Origin: Nannochloropsis salina CCMP1776
Taxonomy: Eukaryota; Sar; Eustigmatophyceae; Eustigmatales; Monodopsidaceae
Length of the DNA: 64,000 bases
Assembly (NCBI GenBank): GCA_004565275.1
Contig: SDOX01000122.1
Span: 756,642-820,641 of the forward strand
Direction: 5' to 3'
A model generated the notes under the pieces. It searched no databases. It saw only the letters and a program-made list of their open reading frames with translations, and was not told the DNA's origin. The position numbers and the translations under genes were made by a program. Shown here piece by piece: positions 51,137 to 62,824 of this stretch (within the stretch, counting starts at the first letter, position 1; every line of letters begins with the position of its first letter).

Positions 51137-51338
51137 CCTGGTAGGCGTGGTGGACCGTGCTGTAGAATTTGTCCCTTCGTATACATGAGGATTGACGCAA
51201 AATCTCATACATTGCGAATGCCATCTGATTTTCTTTATTACGCAGTTGCTTTGATTTATGTACAGGCGATAAACGAAATTCGCGTTCCACTCCCTTTTTC
51301 GCTGCACGTCCACGTTGCACTGATCGCTCTATCTTGAC

Positions 51339-52032
51339 TCAAGTCTTCTTCGACTTCCTCCTCCCCCTCGAGCTCGCCACGGCTTGTCTTGATGACCTAG
51401 CCACGTCTTCCTGGATTTTCCCCTGCTTCTCAACAGTAGCCTTGAGCATCGTCAGGCCAATGAAGAGGCCGACCAAGCCCACGAACAATACCAGGAGGAT
51501 CGCGGGGATGGCTATGGCATAGTATCGCGGTGGGAAAAAGGTGTGAAGACCTACGTCGGCATCAATGAAGGGCTGTGTCGGTGTGAGGGAGGGGGGAGGT
51601 ATAGACGCATGTGGTCTTAAATGTGGGTCATTTCCATAAATATGTCGCGATTGGGATTGCATGATGCCGTAGCCAGAAAGACATGAGGTAGTGCCTGGCA
51701 AACCTCAACCCTATTGACTGCAAGAGGGCATACACCGCCTTACAGCACACCATGCGACCAACAACGTGAACATTCTTTCGTGTGCCTTATGCGACATTCA
51801 TGAAACGCAGCGACAGCCCATAAACTTGTAACAAATGTCCAAGGGATGCACGCAGTGGGTAATCACCTACCACGACCAGGACCCAGAGAGTGTAGTAGAC
51901 GAAGACTACGACGGCCACAAACAGGAGAAAAGCTCCCACCAATTGATCTTCCTGTGACGGAATTAAGAACCCATGAATATATCGGTATCTGCAGTTGGAG
52001 AAATTTCGAACTGTCAGGCAACTCACCCCCAT
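51339..52032 (-). CDS. DPM2: Dolichol-phosphate mannose synthase subunit 2
   Basis: Three exons (52032-52027, 51951-51871, 51572-51339), 106 residues. DPM2 anchors and stabilises the DPM1 catalytic subunit in the ER membrane for dolichol-phosphate-mannose synthesis. Two transmembrane helices are clear: LVGAFLLFVAVVVFVYYTLW and, after the PFIDADVGLHTFFPPRYYA loop typical of the family, AIPAILLVLFVGLVGLFIGL. The C-terminal tail (Lys/Arg/Ser-rich) is longer than in animals (about 84 residues in total there). The first coding exon is only ATG plus one Gly codon before a consensus GTGAGT donor; this is the sole in-phase solution I found and resembles the short start of other DPM2 proteins. Confidence 0.83.
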
Positions 52033-52618
52033 TCACGGCACACCGGGTCCTGATCTTGTCTTGTTCGGCTTTCGCGTCGCTCGTTGCAACTCGATTGGCG
52101 CTACTTCCTGTCGGGGGAGTTGAGGAGTCCTTGAAGTCAGGGGGAAGGGCACAAATACATTCCCGCCCACCTCCCTCTCGTGCTGGCATGTGCATACCCA
52201 TCGTAAAATGTTGTCGTCCATGCCATGTCTTGCACCGGTGGGGAGCCCCGATACGCCACGCGTGTGCGTCCAACATGCCAGGCAGGGGGGAGTCGGCGAT
52301 TGGAAGATAGATCCAGGCTCGTGTGCCGTCTGCTCCATCACGCGCTTGGGCTGCGTCCATTTAAACCACGGACAAAGGTGCCGAGGCCTTGCTGGGCACA
52401 GAGGCAGGTCACCTACAAAGGGAAATACCACTTGAAGCGGTTTATTACATCGAAAAGCGACTTTCGGTGCCTCACGGCTCGACTGGCGTTGCAGGCACGC
52501 AGATCGTAGTCAGACCCCCCGCAGAGAGGGAAAAGCCGTCCTGCGCTTCGACATAGTTTTCTCCTTCCTAACCTAAGAATCACCACCCGTGTTTTCCTTT
52601 CTTCAGAAGTTATTAGGT
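52033..52618. promoter_or_regulatory. Divergent promoter region, DPM2 and ZEP
   Basis: 586 bp between divergent starts. Short frames on either strand show no family features. No motif recognised. Confidence 0.45.
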
Positions 52619-54491
52619 ATGGTGCAACGTCTGGCGACTGTCGCAGCATTGCTCCTGCCCTTCACCTCAGGTATGACTCAGACGTAATGGATTTAGGTGA
52701 AGAGAAGAGTGGCGTTGAGCTCGCCACCGTTTTTTACGTGGAAATGCAACCCTTACAAGGCTTGCGGTAGTCCTGATCATTACCAGACCATCAATCCACA
52801 TCGAAGTCCTCAAATAACCTTTCGCCGTAGTGTATGATGATAGAGGAGGTGACTTTGCGGGGAATTTTTCGCAGGATCGAGAGAAAGTGATGGAGAAAAT
52901 GATGCATGTTGTTAGGGGCGCTCGCGCTTTGTGCTCGCGCGTCGAGCCCATACTTGCGAACTTGATGCAATTATTTTACCCGCGAGTCAAATAGCAGTCG
53001 TCATCGCAATCCCCTCATACCTTTCTCTCAATGCGATCTCCCCTGGCATTCCCGGTCACAGGCTTTCTCCTCCCAAGCTCTCCCCTCCCTCGCGTCCCTT
53101 CCTACCGCTCGGCCTCCACGCGTACCCTCTCCATGCAGTATGGTAGCCTGCGGGAAAAGCCTCTGAAGGTGATCATCGCCGGCGGCGGAATCGGTGGCTT
53201 GGTCCTGGCGAACGCCTTGCAACGGCATGGCATTGAGTACGATTTGTACGAGAAGACTCGAGAGTACCGTCCCTTCGGCGGTCCCATTCAGGTCCAGAGC
53301 AACGCACTCGCTGCACTGGAGGCCATCAACAAAGATATGACGGAGAGGATCATGGCGGCGGGGACCACGACGGGCAACCGCGTCAACGGCTTGAAGGACG
53401 GCGTAACGAACAAGTGGTACTGCCAGTTCGACACCGGGGCCCCGGCGCAGAAACGCGGCCTCCCCTTGACCCGAGTAGTCGACAGACCTGACCTGCAGAG
53501 CATCCTGCTCGAGTACATGGACCGAAGCCGGCTGCACACGGGCGTGGAGGTGGCGGAGTACACGCAACTCGCGGACGGGGCAGTGGACGTGACGCTGACG
53601 AACGGGGAGAGGGTGCAGGGCGACGTATTGGTGGGGGCGGACGGGATCTGGTCCAACATCCGCGGCCAGATGCACTCGGAGAGTCCCGGGAAGGAGAGCG
53701 CGACCTACTCGGGGTACACGTGCTTCACGGGCGTGTGCCTGGCGCGCCCCCACGACGTGAAGGAGGTGGCCTACAAGGTCTATCTCGCCTCCGAAAAGTA
53801 CTTCGTCTGCTCGGACGTGGGGAAGGGCCGCATGCAGTGGTATGCGATGCTGGGCCAGCCTCCTGGGAAGAAGGTGCCTGACGGAGTGCAAGGGGCCCAC
53901 TTGATCAAGGAATATCAGGGTTGGAGCCGGGAGGTGCTGGAGCTGCTGGAGATGACCAAGGAGGAGGACATCAACCAGCGAGACCTCTACGACCGACCGC
54001 CCTTGCTGCTTAAGGGCTGGGCAAAGGGCCCCGTGGCTGTGTTGGGCGACGCAGCGCACCCCATGATGCCTAACCTGGGGCAAGGGGGCTGCCAGGCGGT
54101 GGAGGACGGCTACCGGCTGGCGCAGGAGCTGAGCAAGATCACCGACCGGGGGGACGTGGCATGGGCCCTGCGCATGTACGAAAACCAGCGTCTGGTCCGG
54201 TCTTCTGCTGTGCACGGCCTCGCACGCATTGCCTCGGACGTGCTCTTCCAGTCCAAGCTCTTGTTCAGCAATCCTGTCATCGGCAGCTTCGTCGGCCTCA
54301 TGATGACCATCTCCATGCCCCTCATCCTCGAGTTCCTCTACCAGAACGTGCTGGACGAGTCGGACTGGGGCAACGCCAAGGGCCGGCTCTCCAACATGGC
54401 GGCCTACGAGGACCAGAGCAACACTTATAAATCTGTGCGAGAGGCGCAGCAGGCTCTGGCCACGAAGGAGCGACAGTTGCAACCCAACTGA
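52619..54491 (+). CDS. ZEP: Zeaxanthin epoxidase
   Basis: Two exons (52619-52670 and 53062-54491), 493 residues. ZEP epoxidises zeaxanthin to violaxanthin in the thylakoid, the reverse arm of the xanthophyll cycle. Blocks: VIIAGGGIGGL FAD site (about residue 58), GGPIQVQSNALAALEAI, GLPLTRVVDRPDLQSIL, VLVGADGIWSNIR, ATYSGYTCFTGV, YFVCSDVGKGRMQWYAM, then the second FAD motif LGDAAHPMMPNLGQGGCQA. These follow plant ZEP almost block for block; the plant C-terminal FHA domain is absent. The short first exon encodes just the signal peptide, ending FTSGF across the splice, so plastid import is expected. Violaxanthin is the main xanthophyll of eustigmatophytes. A 549-codon antisense frame here is a shadow. 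Confidence 0.92.
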
Positions 54492-55371
54492 GGCATGCGG
54501 GCCAGTACGGTGGAGAGGAACAAAACAGCGAAACGACGAGACCAGAGCAGCGGTCATGACGGTTATGGAGCGATAAAATAGGCGAGAGACAGCGGGCGCG
54601 ACGTGGACTCTTCGCTCTGTTGTACAGTAGAGGGGACGCCAGGCAGGCGCTGCGACCGGGGTTAAATCCGCAGGCATAAAGTGGTCGAGCGGAGCGGGTA
54701 GAGCACAGACGTGGCCTTAAACCAGGGGGTCCTGCATAGCGTGCCTCTAAGATGGTTGATGTTGTTCTTTTTAATTTTTCTGTAGCAAGACCCGGGGTAA
54801 CATTGAGATAGTATATACTGCCTCGCACGACCGTCTAGTCATGCGGTGGGGTTTCTTTTCTTTTTTTCCAGTCCATTCGATTTGAGTTCCTGTTTTTAGG
54901 ATCCCGTAAGAGAGGCTGTGCGTGGGCGCATGAATGGTCTCTTCTCTTTAGCTAATTTGTTTGAAAGATATTAAGAAAGGTATTGAAGAGGAGCTACTGC
55001 AATTACAGCAGTAGCTCCTCTTCAATATGCAGCATATGCCCCAGACATTGCTCTACAAAGAAGAAGAACAGTCAGAAATATGACGATGCAGGAATCGGGT
55101 ACCGTAAATGAAGTTCTTGTACAAAGTGTTCTTTTGGTCAAGACGTTTCATTTCAGTGACTATTTCTACTGTGTCGGAAAACACTCCAACTCGCCGACTT
55201 TCATTCGAAATACCTTCCAGCGCCTATTTTAACACTTTTGGTGATCATCTAATCCCCTCCTCGCCCTGCCACCCTTAATCCATTGCAGTCCTTCTTCCAC
55301 CTCTGTCCGCCTCGTACTTCTCCCTGCCGTGACCAGAGAATCGTCAATGGCCTCTCTAGGCCTATCTTCCC
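54492..55371. other. Intergenic between convergent genes
   Basis: 880 bp holding the 3' regions of ZEP and of the TPR/J-domain gene, AT-richer, with a perfect hairpin at 54981-55027. No protein-like frame. Confidence 0.6.
54981..55027. repeat. Perfect 20-bp inverted repeat, 7-nt loop
   Basis: Arm 54981-55000 is the exact reverse complement of 55008-55027, with a 7-base A/T-rich loop (55001-55007). It sits between two convergent genes, about 490 bp past the ZEP stop and 345 bp before the other stop. Could be a small-RNA precursor, a transcription-end structure or a fold-back remnant. Confidence 0.9.
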
Positions 55372-58300
55372 TCATATCCCACCACCGCCAACCCGCAACT
55401 CCGCGTCATAAACCCTTCTCGCGCTGTTATCGGACAAGACGTTGTAGGCTTCCGAGACCTTCTTGAACATCTCCTCCGCCCCCGCCTCTTTGTTCTTGTC
55501 GGGATGAAAGCGGAGAGCCAGGCGGTGGTAGGCTTTCTTCACCTCCCCCGAACTCGCCACGCGTCCGATACCCAAGACGGAATAGTGCGTGGAAACGTTC
55601 GAGCCAGAGCGAGGAACGGAGGAGGTGGAACGGCTGCGACCCCACCCCGGCAAAGGTCTGGATGATTTCGGGCCTGGAGCACCGCTGCCATTCGCATTGT
55701 TCCCTGCATTTCTTTTCGTGTTTGAGAAGTTGTAGGCGCGGCGGTTGCTCGAGTAAGAGGAGGAAGAAGCTGACCGTCCGAAGGAGCCTGCTGGATCACC
55801 GTGGGGCCCGCTAGCTTTAGCAGGCTCGGCCTCCTTCTGGTGCCGGCGGTAGTATTCGAAAAAATCGCGAAAGACCCCCGCCCTATCAGCGTCCTCTTCG
55901 TCTTCCGCCCCCGTGACGTCCTCCTCCTCCTCCTCCTCTTCGCTACTCGACTCCTCGAACGGGCTCGAGACTCGATACCCCGGCTTCCGCCCTTTTCTAT
56001 GGCCCCAAGGTCGGCCGCCCCCCCGCCAATGGGAATAATGTTGCTGCTGCTGTCTTTTGGCGGAGTCGCGCCGCTCCTTCTCCACTTGCATTTCAATCCG
56101 CACGCTTTCCAGTTCGCTTTGCACGTCCGCCACCGATCCCTTGACGCTGGCCCCCACATTTCCTGCCTCTCTCCCATCTTCCCGGCCTCCCCCTGCAGGA
56201 TAGGCGTGCTTCAGGTACGTCTCGTAGTCGAATATACTCTCCCCCCACCGCTTCATTTCCCTCCAGGCCCTGGCCCTTCGCAGGAAAGCCTTCCAATAGT
56301 CAGGTTTTTTCCGGAGGGCATGCGTGCAGTCCTCTTTCGCCTTCTCGAACAAGCGCAGGGCCATGTGGGCGGCGCCACGGTTACAGTGCAGCACGGCGTT
56401 CATCGTGTCCCATTCCGGGTCCAATTTCAAGGCTTCCCCGTAGTGCGTCAAGGCGGCCTCGAATTTCTGTTCGCGGAATGCGGCGTCTCCCGCCTCCTTC
56501 GCCCGCCGGATGGCCTGGATGCGCACCAGTTCCTTGGACACCCACATCACGTGGCCGTGATGGCTGAGCAACGACTTCAAGGCGGCCAGGGCGTCGTCCT
56601 CTCTGTCAGTGTACCGCAGGCAACGGATGTAGCTCCGTTGTTCGAGGGAGTCCATGCGGAGGATGACGTTCACAGGGGCGTGCGGGTTGGCATCGCCGGG
56701 CGAAGACGGAGAGGTGCCGCCCCCATCGGCTGTGGAGGTAGGTGGGAGGAAGACAGGACTCAAAAGTTCAACCTTGTTGGATGCGTAATACTTCTCACTG
56801 AAGCGGACGCCCTCCTCCCATCGCTTCAATTTGCATAAAGCCACGAGCTTCAGTCGCATGGCTCGCTTGGCCCGGTGGGCAAAACGAAGCGCGGCTTCCA
56901 CCCTGTCCAGGGCCTCGGGCCACTCCACACGCTTGAAGTGCTGTTCGGCAGCTTGTAAAGCGCCTTCCACCGCCTGCACCTCCGCCTGTCCATCCTCAGC
57001 TTCCCGGACCGCCTCCTCCAAAGATTTCTTTTCGTGGGCAGCCACCCGCTGTTGATGGAGGACATGGGTGCTGGCGACCGAGGACGGGGGGATAGGAGGG
57101 GCGTCCGGCCCAAACTTGTCGAGCAGACGTTCCTTGGCTCGTCGTCGCACCTCGTCGAAACACGCGTAGGCGCGCTCCAGTACCCCCATATGAAGGTAGG
57201 CCCGCCCGCAGCGAGTGTATGCTTTGAGAAGGTGCCGGTCGCCCTTGATGGCTTTCTCGCAGTCCTTGACGGCGTCCTCGTACCGATGAATCATGATCAA
57301 GGCGGCGGCTCGATTGCAGAAAAGCTTGGGTTTTTCTAACCACCCGTCCGGGGCGAGAAGGAGGGCGTTGGAGAACTCGTGGAGGGACTCTTCGTAATGT
57401 TTGGTCAGGTAGAGGGACGAAGCCTTCTCGCGGAAGGTCTGGGCCGCGTGCTGCAGTTCGCGTTGCGTGTCGTAGGGGGGAGGAAGCTTCCCTGCGGTAG
57501 CAGCGGACGAGGGAGATGCGATGCCAGGCGACTTTCCTTCTCCCGTGGGCCCGCCAGAACAACCCTGTGCGTCAGAACCGGCTGCGGTCCAATGCGAGGT
57601 CGACCCCGTCTGCCCGAAAAGTGGCGAGCCGGGCGATTCCTCCCTCTGCTTGGCTGTGAGGCCCGCCGAAGCGGAGCGGGCGTGCGAATGGAGCAGATGC
57701 CGGCTCCCTGTTTTACTGGAGCTCCCTCCTTTCGTGGGCGTGACGGTCTTGCTGCTGCCGAGTGAGAAGAAGATCTCTTCCTTGCCTCCGGCGACCGGCA
57801 TGAAAGCCGACGAGCGAGGGCCCTTGCCTGCTTCCTCACCTGACCTACCTTCGTCCACAGATTTCCCCGCCAAGCCTGTATACGAACCGTCTTCCCCGAT
57901 ATGGAAAGCAGCCCCAGTAGGCTCGCTCCCAAATATAAAGTTTGGCGAGCCAGGCGCTCCATCGTGAGACATGCTCGGGACCCGGACCTGCCTTGTGCTG
58001 GCTTTGGCATTGGCCCCGTGGCCACCCAAGGCGAAGGCTGAGGCAGACGAGGAAGAGCAGTCTGTCTCCTGCTCCACCCCTACGTCTGATCCCACTTTCT
58101 CGTGTCCTGAGAACTCATCCTTGTCCCCAGCCTGGCTCCCCGCCCCGTCCTGCCGACCCTCTGTCCCGCGCCCCTCCCGGGGCCTCCCTGGCCACCCATG
58201 CCCGAAAGGCGGCACCGGCACAGAGGGAGAACCCTTACAGGAGGACGACAGGTCGAAGCCTTCCTTGCCCTGCAAGGGAGAAGAGAGTTGGGGGGCGGAC

Positions 58301-60328
58301 GCTCCGCCCACATGGTGATTGACGCCCATGGTGACGCCAGGGGTAGCCGCTGCCGCGTCCGTAGAGAAGGGTGCCGAGGTCGTGGCGAGGGGGGAGAGGG
58401 AAGGAGGGAAGCAGTGGGTCGATGCACTCGAATGAGCCGAGGTGCTCCGAACCCCTTGATCCCCGTCACTGCTGCCGGTGCTGGTGCTGCTCCCGCCCCG
58501 GGCATGGCCCCTGGACCGCGACCGATGGTGGACAAAGCGGGCCCTGGGGGGGGGGCTTCGAGGGGGAGAGACCCGCGGGGGCCGCCCCCAGGGAGAAGGC
58601 GGCGGTCTCGAGCGCAGTGTTTTGGCCGTCACCGGGGGAACTCTGTGGAGGCGTGGAAAATACGGGGGGGGGGGGCGCGGCCGCCGCCGCTCCTGTTCTT
58701 GCGTCGACTTCCCGCTGGAGGGCGTCCGAGAGGTCCATCGGCATGCGCCCTGAAGCCTCAGAAGCCTGGAAGGAGGAGGGAACGGAGGCAGGGAAGGTAG
58801 CAGGGGGGGGCGGAAGCTCGGAGGCCAAAGGTTTGGGACCGGAAGGGTTGCTGTTGATCCGAAGCTTCTTCCCCACATCCCGACGACGGGGGGCCCCGCC
58901 TAGACCGGCACCCCCACCCCGGCCTCCCCGACTGCCTCCTAGGGTGAAGCCCAGCCCGCCGACGTCCATCCCTGGTCCCGAGAGGCCCAGACCCTCCGTG
59001 TTGAGTGCCTCGGCGTGGCCCGCTTGCGAGGGCGCCGTGCCGCCCGCGTCGTCGGCCCCCCCTCCCCTCCTTGGACTACCCGTCTCCTCCCGCCGCAGGG
59101 GGGGCGTCGGGCGCAGGTCAAAGGCAGGTCTCCCCGGCGTGGAGAAATGGAAGTGCACGGGCGTGGGCGGCACGGTTGGTGCGGCGCGCGCTGGCGACGG
59201 GTGCACCGGGGGCTGGTCTCCTCCGTGGGAGGGGGAGGGGGAGGGGGTAGCCCCAGATGCCCCGACGCTACAGGAGCTGAGGTCCGGATGGGCGGCGGGG
59301 CCTGAGGTCGTGGACGAGGACGGTATGGGCAGGGGCGCCCTCGCGACGTGCGACGCATGCTCCTCTGCCCCAACCCCCTGTCCCTCTTTGTCACCCTCCG
59401 CCCCCCCCCTTGCTGCTGCTTTCCCCCCCTCCGCCCTCTCCCTCCCGTCGGGCCCCGAGCTTGTGAAAACCGACCCGGAGTCTGGGCGAGGGTTCAGGGA
59501 GGCCGCGACAGTCTGGTCGCGCGGCGGCTTGCCCCCGGCATGGCGCGACACGGGGGAGGGCGGGGAAAGCTGATGCGTTTGGGCCATTCTCCCTTTGTCC
59601 CTCCCTCCCTCCCTCCCTCCCTCCCTCCCTCCCTCCCTCCCTCCGATCTGGTCCTGGCTGTCTCCCATGGGTGAGGGGGACGGGGATGCCCGTCGTTTCC
59701 GAATGTCCAAGCGCCGCAGGTATTCCGCCACGCCACCAATGTCGGGAGCCTCTGGGTCTCGCTCCTTGCTCTTGAGGTGCACCTGCTCCAGGATGGCGGC
59801 GATTTGCGGCAACCAGTCCCCTTGCAGGGGGCCCAGACTGCCCAGCCCCAGCCCACTCACGCCCTCCAAGATCTCGTCCACGTACGAGCCGTCGTCCACG
59901 TCCTCCGCTTTGCGCGCTGCTGCCCCGGTCTCGGACGATGGGGGTCCTTGATCCTGCCGCCACGAGGGGGGTGCGAAGGTGTCTGGAGATGCGGCTTCGT
60001 CGGGCGATGGCTCCAGTGGCGGGGATCCATGCAGCGGTGTAAACGGAGGAACGCCAGGCCCGAGCGAGGACCGCCGCGCCGGCTTGGGTGGGGCCGTGTT
60101 GGCTATGGACATGGGGGTGTAATCGCGCGGGGGGCCCGAGGAAGGAGGCGTCAAATAAAGCGATGAGGATGGTGTGCCTGCCAAAGCCGGAGTCGGCGTC
60201 CCCTCTCTTTCCCGGTGATCGTGGTGGCCATTTATTTCAGGCAGCCTGCTGATCCTCTCTCCCTCCACTCGTGTACTTGCGAAAGGCGCCCTACTGCCTT
60301 CCATTTTATTCGTGCTTGTCGGGGCCAT
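55372..60328 (-). CDS. Large TPR and J-domain co-chaperone (DNAJC7-like C-terminus)
   Basis: Read as one gene of about 1650 residues. The C-terminal half has TPR repeats in two blocks (for example KASSLYLTKHYEESLHEFSNAL and AFREQKFEAALTHYGEALKLDP), then an acidic/Ser-rich linker and a final J domain with YSVLGI and the HPDKN motif that stimulates Hsp70. That order matches DNAJC7/TPR2. The N-terminal 800 residues are Pro/Ser/Gly-rich and seem disordered, with an early acidic helix (YVDEILEGVSGLGLGSLGP). The frame of the N-terminal part (60328 to about 58555) differs by one base from that of the rest; they meet at a 10-base G run (58546-58555 on +). I found no intron of suitable length, so an indel or sequence error is likely; two separate genes are possible. 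Confidence 0.75.
59598..59644. repeat. Tetranucleotide microsatellite (TCCC)n
   Basis: About 12 tandem TCCC units within the coding region of the TPR/J gene; on the minus strand they encode a Gly-Gly-Arg-Glu repeat. Since 4 and 3 are coprime, length change would often shift the frame. Confidence 0.9.
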
Positions 60329-61163
60329 CACGAGCGCCCTGTCTCCTGTGCCCGGCCCCGTGGCCAACCCTTTACGGGACTTAAGATGGCTGTAAGAAGC
60401 TACGACGAATCATCAATATTATGACGTTTGCGTGACAAAATTCCTGCTTGTAAGGTGGGAGGCGTGTGGGCGCGGGAAGAATGAACATGGAATATGAAGT
60501 GAGGGTTCGCCATTTCAGACTTCCAGACTTGGAAGTATACATCGTGCCACACGCATGGAACGCCAGCGTGGAAGAACCTCCAACAGGCTACTGCGCCAAC
60601 ACATATGCCTGTGCGACGAGACACCCCGTCACGGCGGACGTGGCACGGACGACCCCAGAAATTATGAAATAGTTCCTCAAAAGGAAGAGCGACCGGGCTT
60701 TGTCTGGGAGGGCAACGGGGGCGGGAGAGGCAACCTCCCCTGATCAAGAAGTTGGGTGGACAAGAAAATATCAATTTTGGCAGACAAGGGGGTCATTCGT
60801 ATCTCGTAAGATCTATTTGGTGGTACCCAGTTCGTAGAATTAGGCTTGTCCCTACCCTATGCGTTGGTTCTCCCATTACTTTCTTTACAAACAATGGACT
60901 TAACTTATCTCATCAGGAACATTTGCTAGGCAAAAATCTATTTTCAGCGCAGACGAAGGAAAAATGCTATCAAAGTTTAATAAAATTAAAATAAAAAAAC
61001 AAAAAGATGTGAAACCGAAATCCAACTCAAAATAATAGTCCAGTCGCGACTTGGTTTTAGATTTAAAAGGTAACAAATATTTCAAAATGGAATGGATCGC
61101 CGTGAGATCGAGTGCGCGTTGAGGAGTACCAAGACTGGCGCTGATCAAGAAACATTCACAGGT
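60329..61163. other. Intergenic with AT-rich patch
   Basis: Lies between the TPR/J gene start and the light-harvesting gene stop. 60940-61090 is strongly AT-rich, unlike the surrounding genome, and may be 3' UTR of the LHC gene. No gene recognised. Confidence 0.55.
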
Positions 61164-62279
61164 TTACCCAAAGAGCGACTTGACAACAGGCACGCCCGTG
61201 GCCAGCTCCTGTCCGATGATACCAATGGCGGCGATCATGGCCATACGCCCGTTGTTGAGCTCCTTAGTGCGCATGCGCACAAAGGCCTCGTCATCGTCGG
61301 GACAAAAGCCCAGAGGATCGTACTGTAAGTCTCCCGCCACGTAATCATCACGCATACCGGCAATTTCTGTTATCAAAAAAAGGATTGTGATGGATTTGGG
61401 TGAAAAAGGCGAAGCATCCGGGTGAGCGAGACATGATTGTAAGGAAACAGCGTCCCTTTTTCTTGGACCTATGAGTCAACGCATCGACACGCACGCCGAC
61501 GTAACAACAAGAATAAGCATTGCAATATATTACGGGAGGTATCATGTGTTTTGAAAGGAATTTACTCACTTGGCTCTTTGAGAGTCTCCTCGACGGGATC
61601 CCATCCCATAGCGATGCTTTTGAACTCAAAAAGAGAAAGGACAAAGAGGGCCCCCGCGCCGAAGTCAGGAATGAACTCCGTCACGCCGTAGTATTGGCTG
61701 AGCGCGGTTTCGAAATCATCACCTGCCAGAAGAGGATGCCAGAGTTCTTGGACGAAAATGCCCAGCACCGCCATCATAGCAACGCGGCCGTGTTTGAGTT
61801 CAGACTCGCGCAGCTTTTTCTTTTGGCGAATGCTCTTGCCTCCGTAAAAGTTCAAGGGATCGAAGAACCCGAATGGAGCAGAGCTGGTGAGTAAGAATTG
61901 AGGTGCACCGAGTGAGACGAGAATTTTATATGCGACATGTTCATGAAAGGAGAGCTTCACGAGAGACTTCGTACACTACTTGAAACTCCTCGAGGTGCTT
62001 TTAAAGATATAAATGTGTGATCCAAACGGACCCAAAACGCTGCCATTCTCGCTTGATAAATCAGCTTGTCTTTCGTACTTACACTCCCGCTTTGGTGACC
62101 TCCAACTCGCCGAGTTTCGCATCAAACTTGAGGAACTCCGAGATAGACTCCATAACAACAGTACGCCCTTTCCTCACAGAGTGAGTGTGAGGTACTGTGG
62201 TGGGAGCACGGGCCAGGAAGGCGGTGGCAAGGGCCGGGAGGGCCACGCAGAACAAGAGCCGAGCAGGCTGGGCAATCAT
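61164..62279 (-). CDS. Light-harvesting chlorophyll/xanthophyll-binding protein
   Basis: Three exons (62279-62083, 61883-61570, 61366-61164), 237 residues. LHC proteins bind chlorophyll and xanthophylls in thylakoids. Helix 1 carries [17 protein letters not shown] and helix 3 [18 protein letters not shown], the paired ExxxxGR chlorophyll-binding motifs; the N-terminal [11 protein letters not shown] is typical of FCP/VCP-type stramenopile LHCs. Helix 2 ([17 protein letters not shown]) lies between. The leader ends ATAFLARAP after a hydrophobic core: plastid bipartite signal. I cannot place it firmly in the Lhcf, Lhcr or Lhcx clade. Violaxanthin made by ZEP in this window is a main pigment of such antennae in eustigmatophytes (established for VCP). 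Confidence 0.92.
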
Positions 62280-62824
62280 GCTTCAGCTTTACAATGCGTG
62301 ATCTGTAGGGTGTAAGTAAAGAAAGAATGTCAGCGTCTACCAAAGACACAACTAGCAACAACACAGACACACAAGCACTGAGCAAGACAGCGCGGAGGTC
62401 TTGGAACACGGCGGAAAGGACTCGGTCACAGGGCCACAGAGCCTGGCTAGCAGGATCGGGGTCCGACACGATGCCGGCGATACGGCCACGCACGCCCCAA
62501 CGCGCCCACGGTGGGCACAAATATAGGACAAAGGCACGCGTTGCGCTGTCCAATGCCGTTGCATACGGCGAGAATGCGGAAACGAGGCGCCACGTCGGTA
62601 AGGAGGGTGCATTGCGCCACGCCTTCTTAAAAGGGTGAGGTGGCCATATTCCGGTGCTCGCGATAGGCGGCCTCCAACTCAAAGCCCGAGTGGCGAGACG
62701 TTTGGCAAACTTCAAAGCACCTCCCAGCATCGATTTTTGATCTTTCAAGTACGTTCAAGCTCTTTGTACTTTCACGATGCGCTTTACACGGCTCCAAATT
62801 CTTTGTGTACGATTTTTACGATGC
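62280..62824. other. Intergenic, LHC upstream region
   Basis: 545 bp between the LHC start and the acyltransferase stop. Light-regulated promoter elements are expected but none was identified. Open frames here look like chance. Confidence 0.5.

Noticed and set aside
53028-54677. 549-codon open frame opposite the zeaxanthin epoxidase gene
   Set aside because: Arg/His/Leu/Val-rich mirror of a GC-rich coding exon; the sense strand has clear ZEP motifs.
54680-54750. tRNA-like D-arm string (GGGTAGAGC)
   Set aside because: The would-be D stem strands are identical rather than complementary, and no T arm or acceptor stem follows.
62640-62752. Possible extra 3' exon of the acyltransferase on the minus strand
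   Set aside because: The preceding exon already ends with a stop after the family's C-terminal helix; joining needs a weak acceptor.
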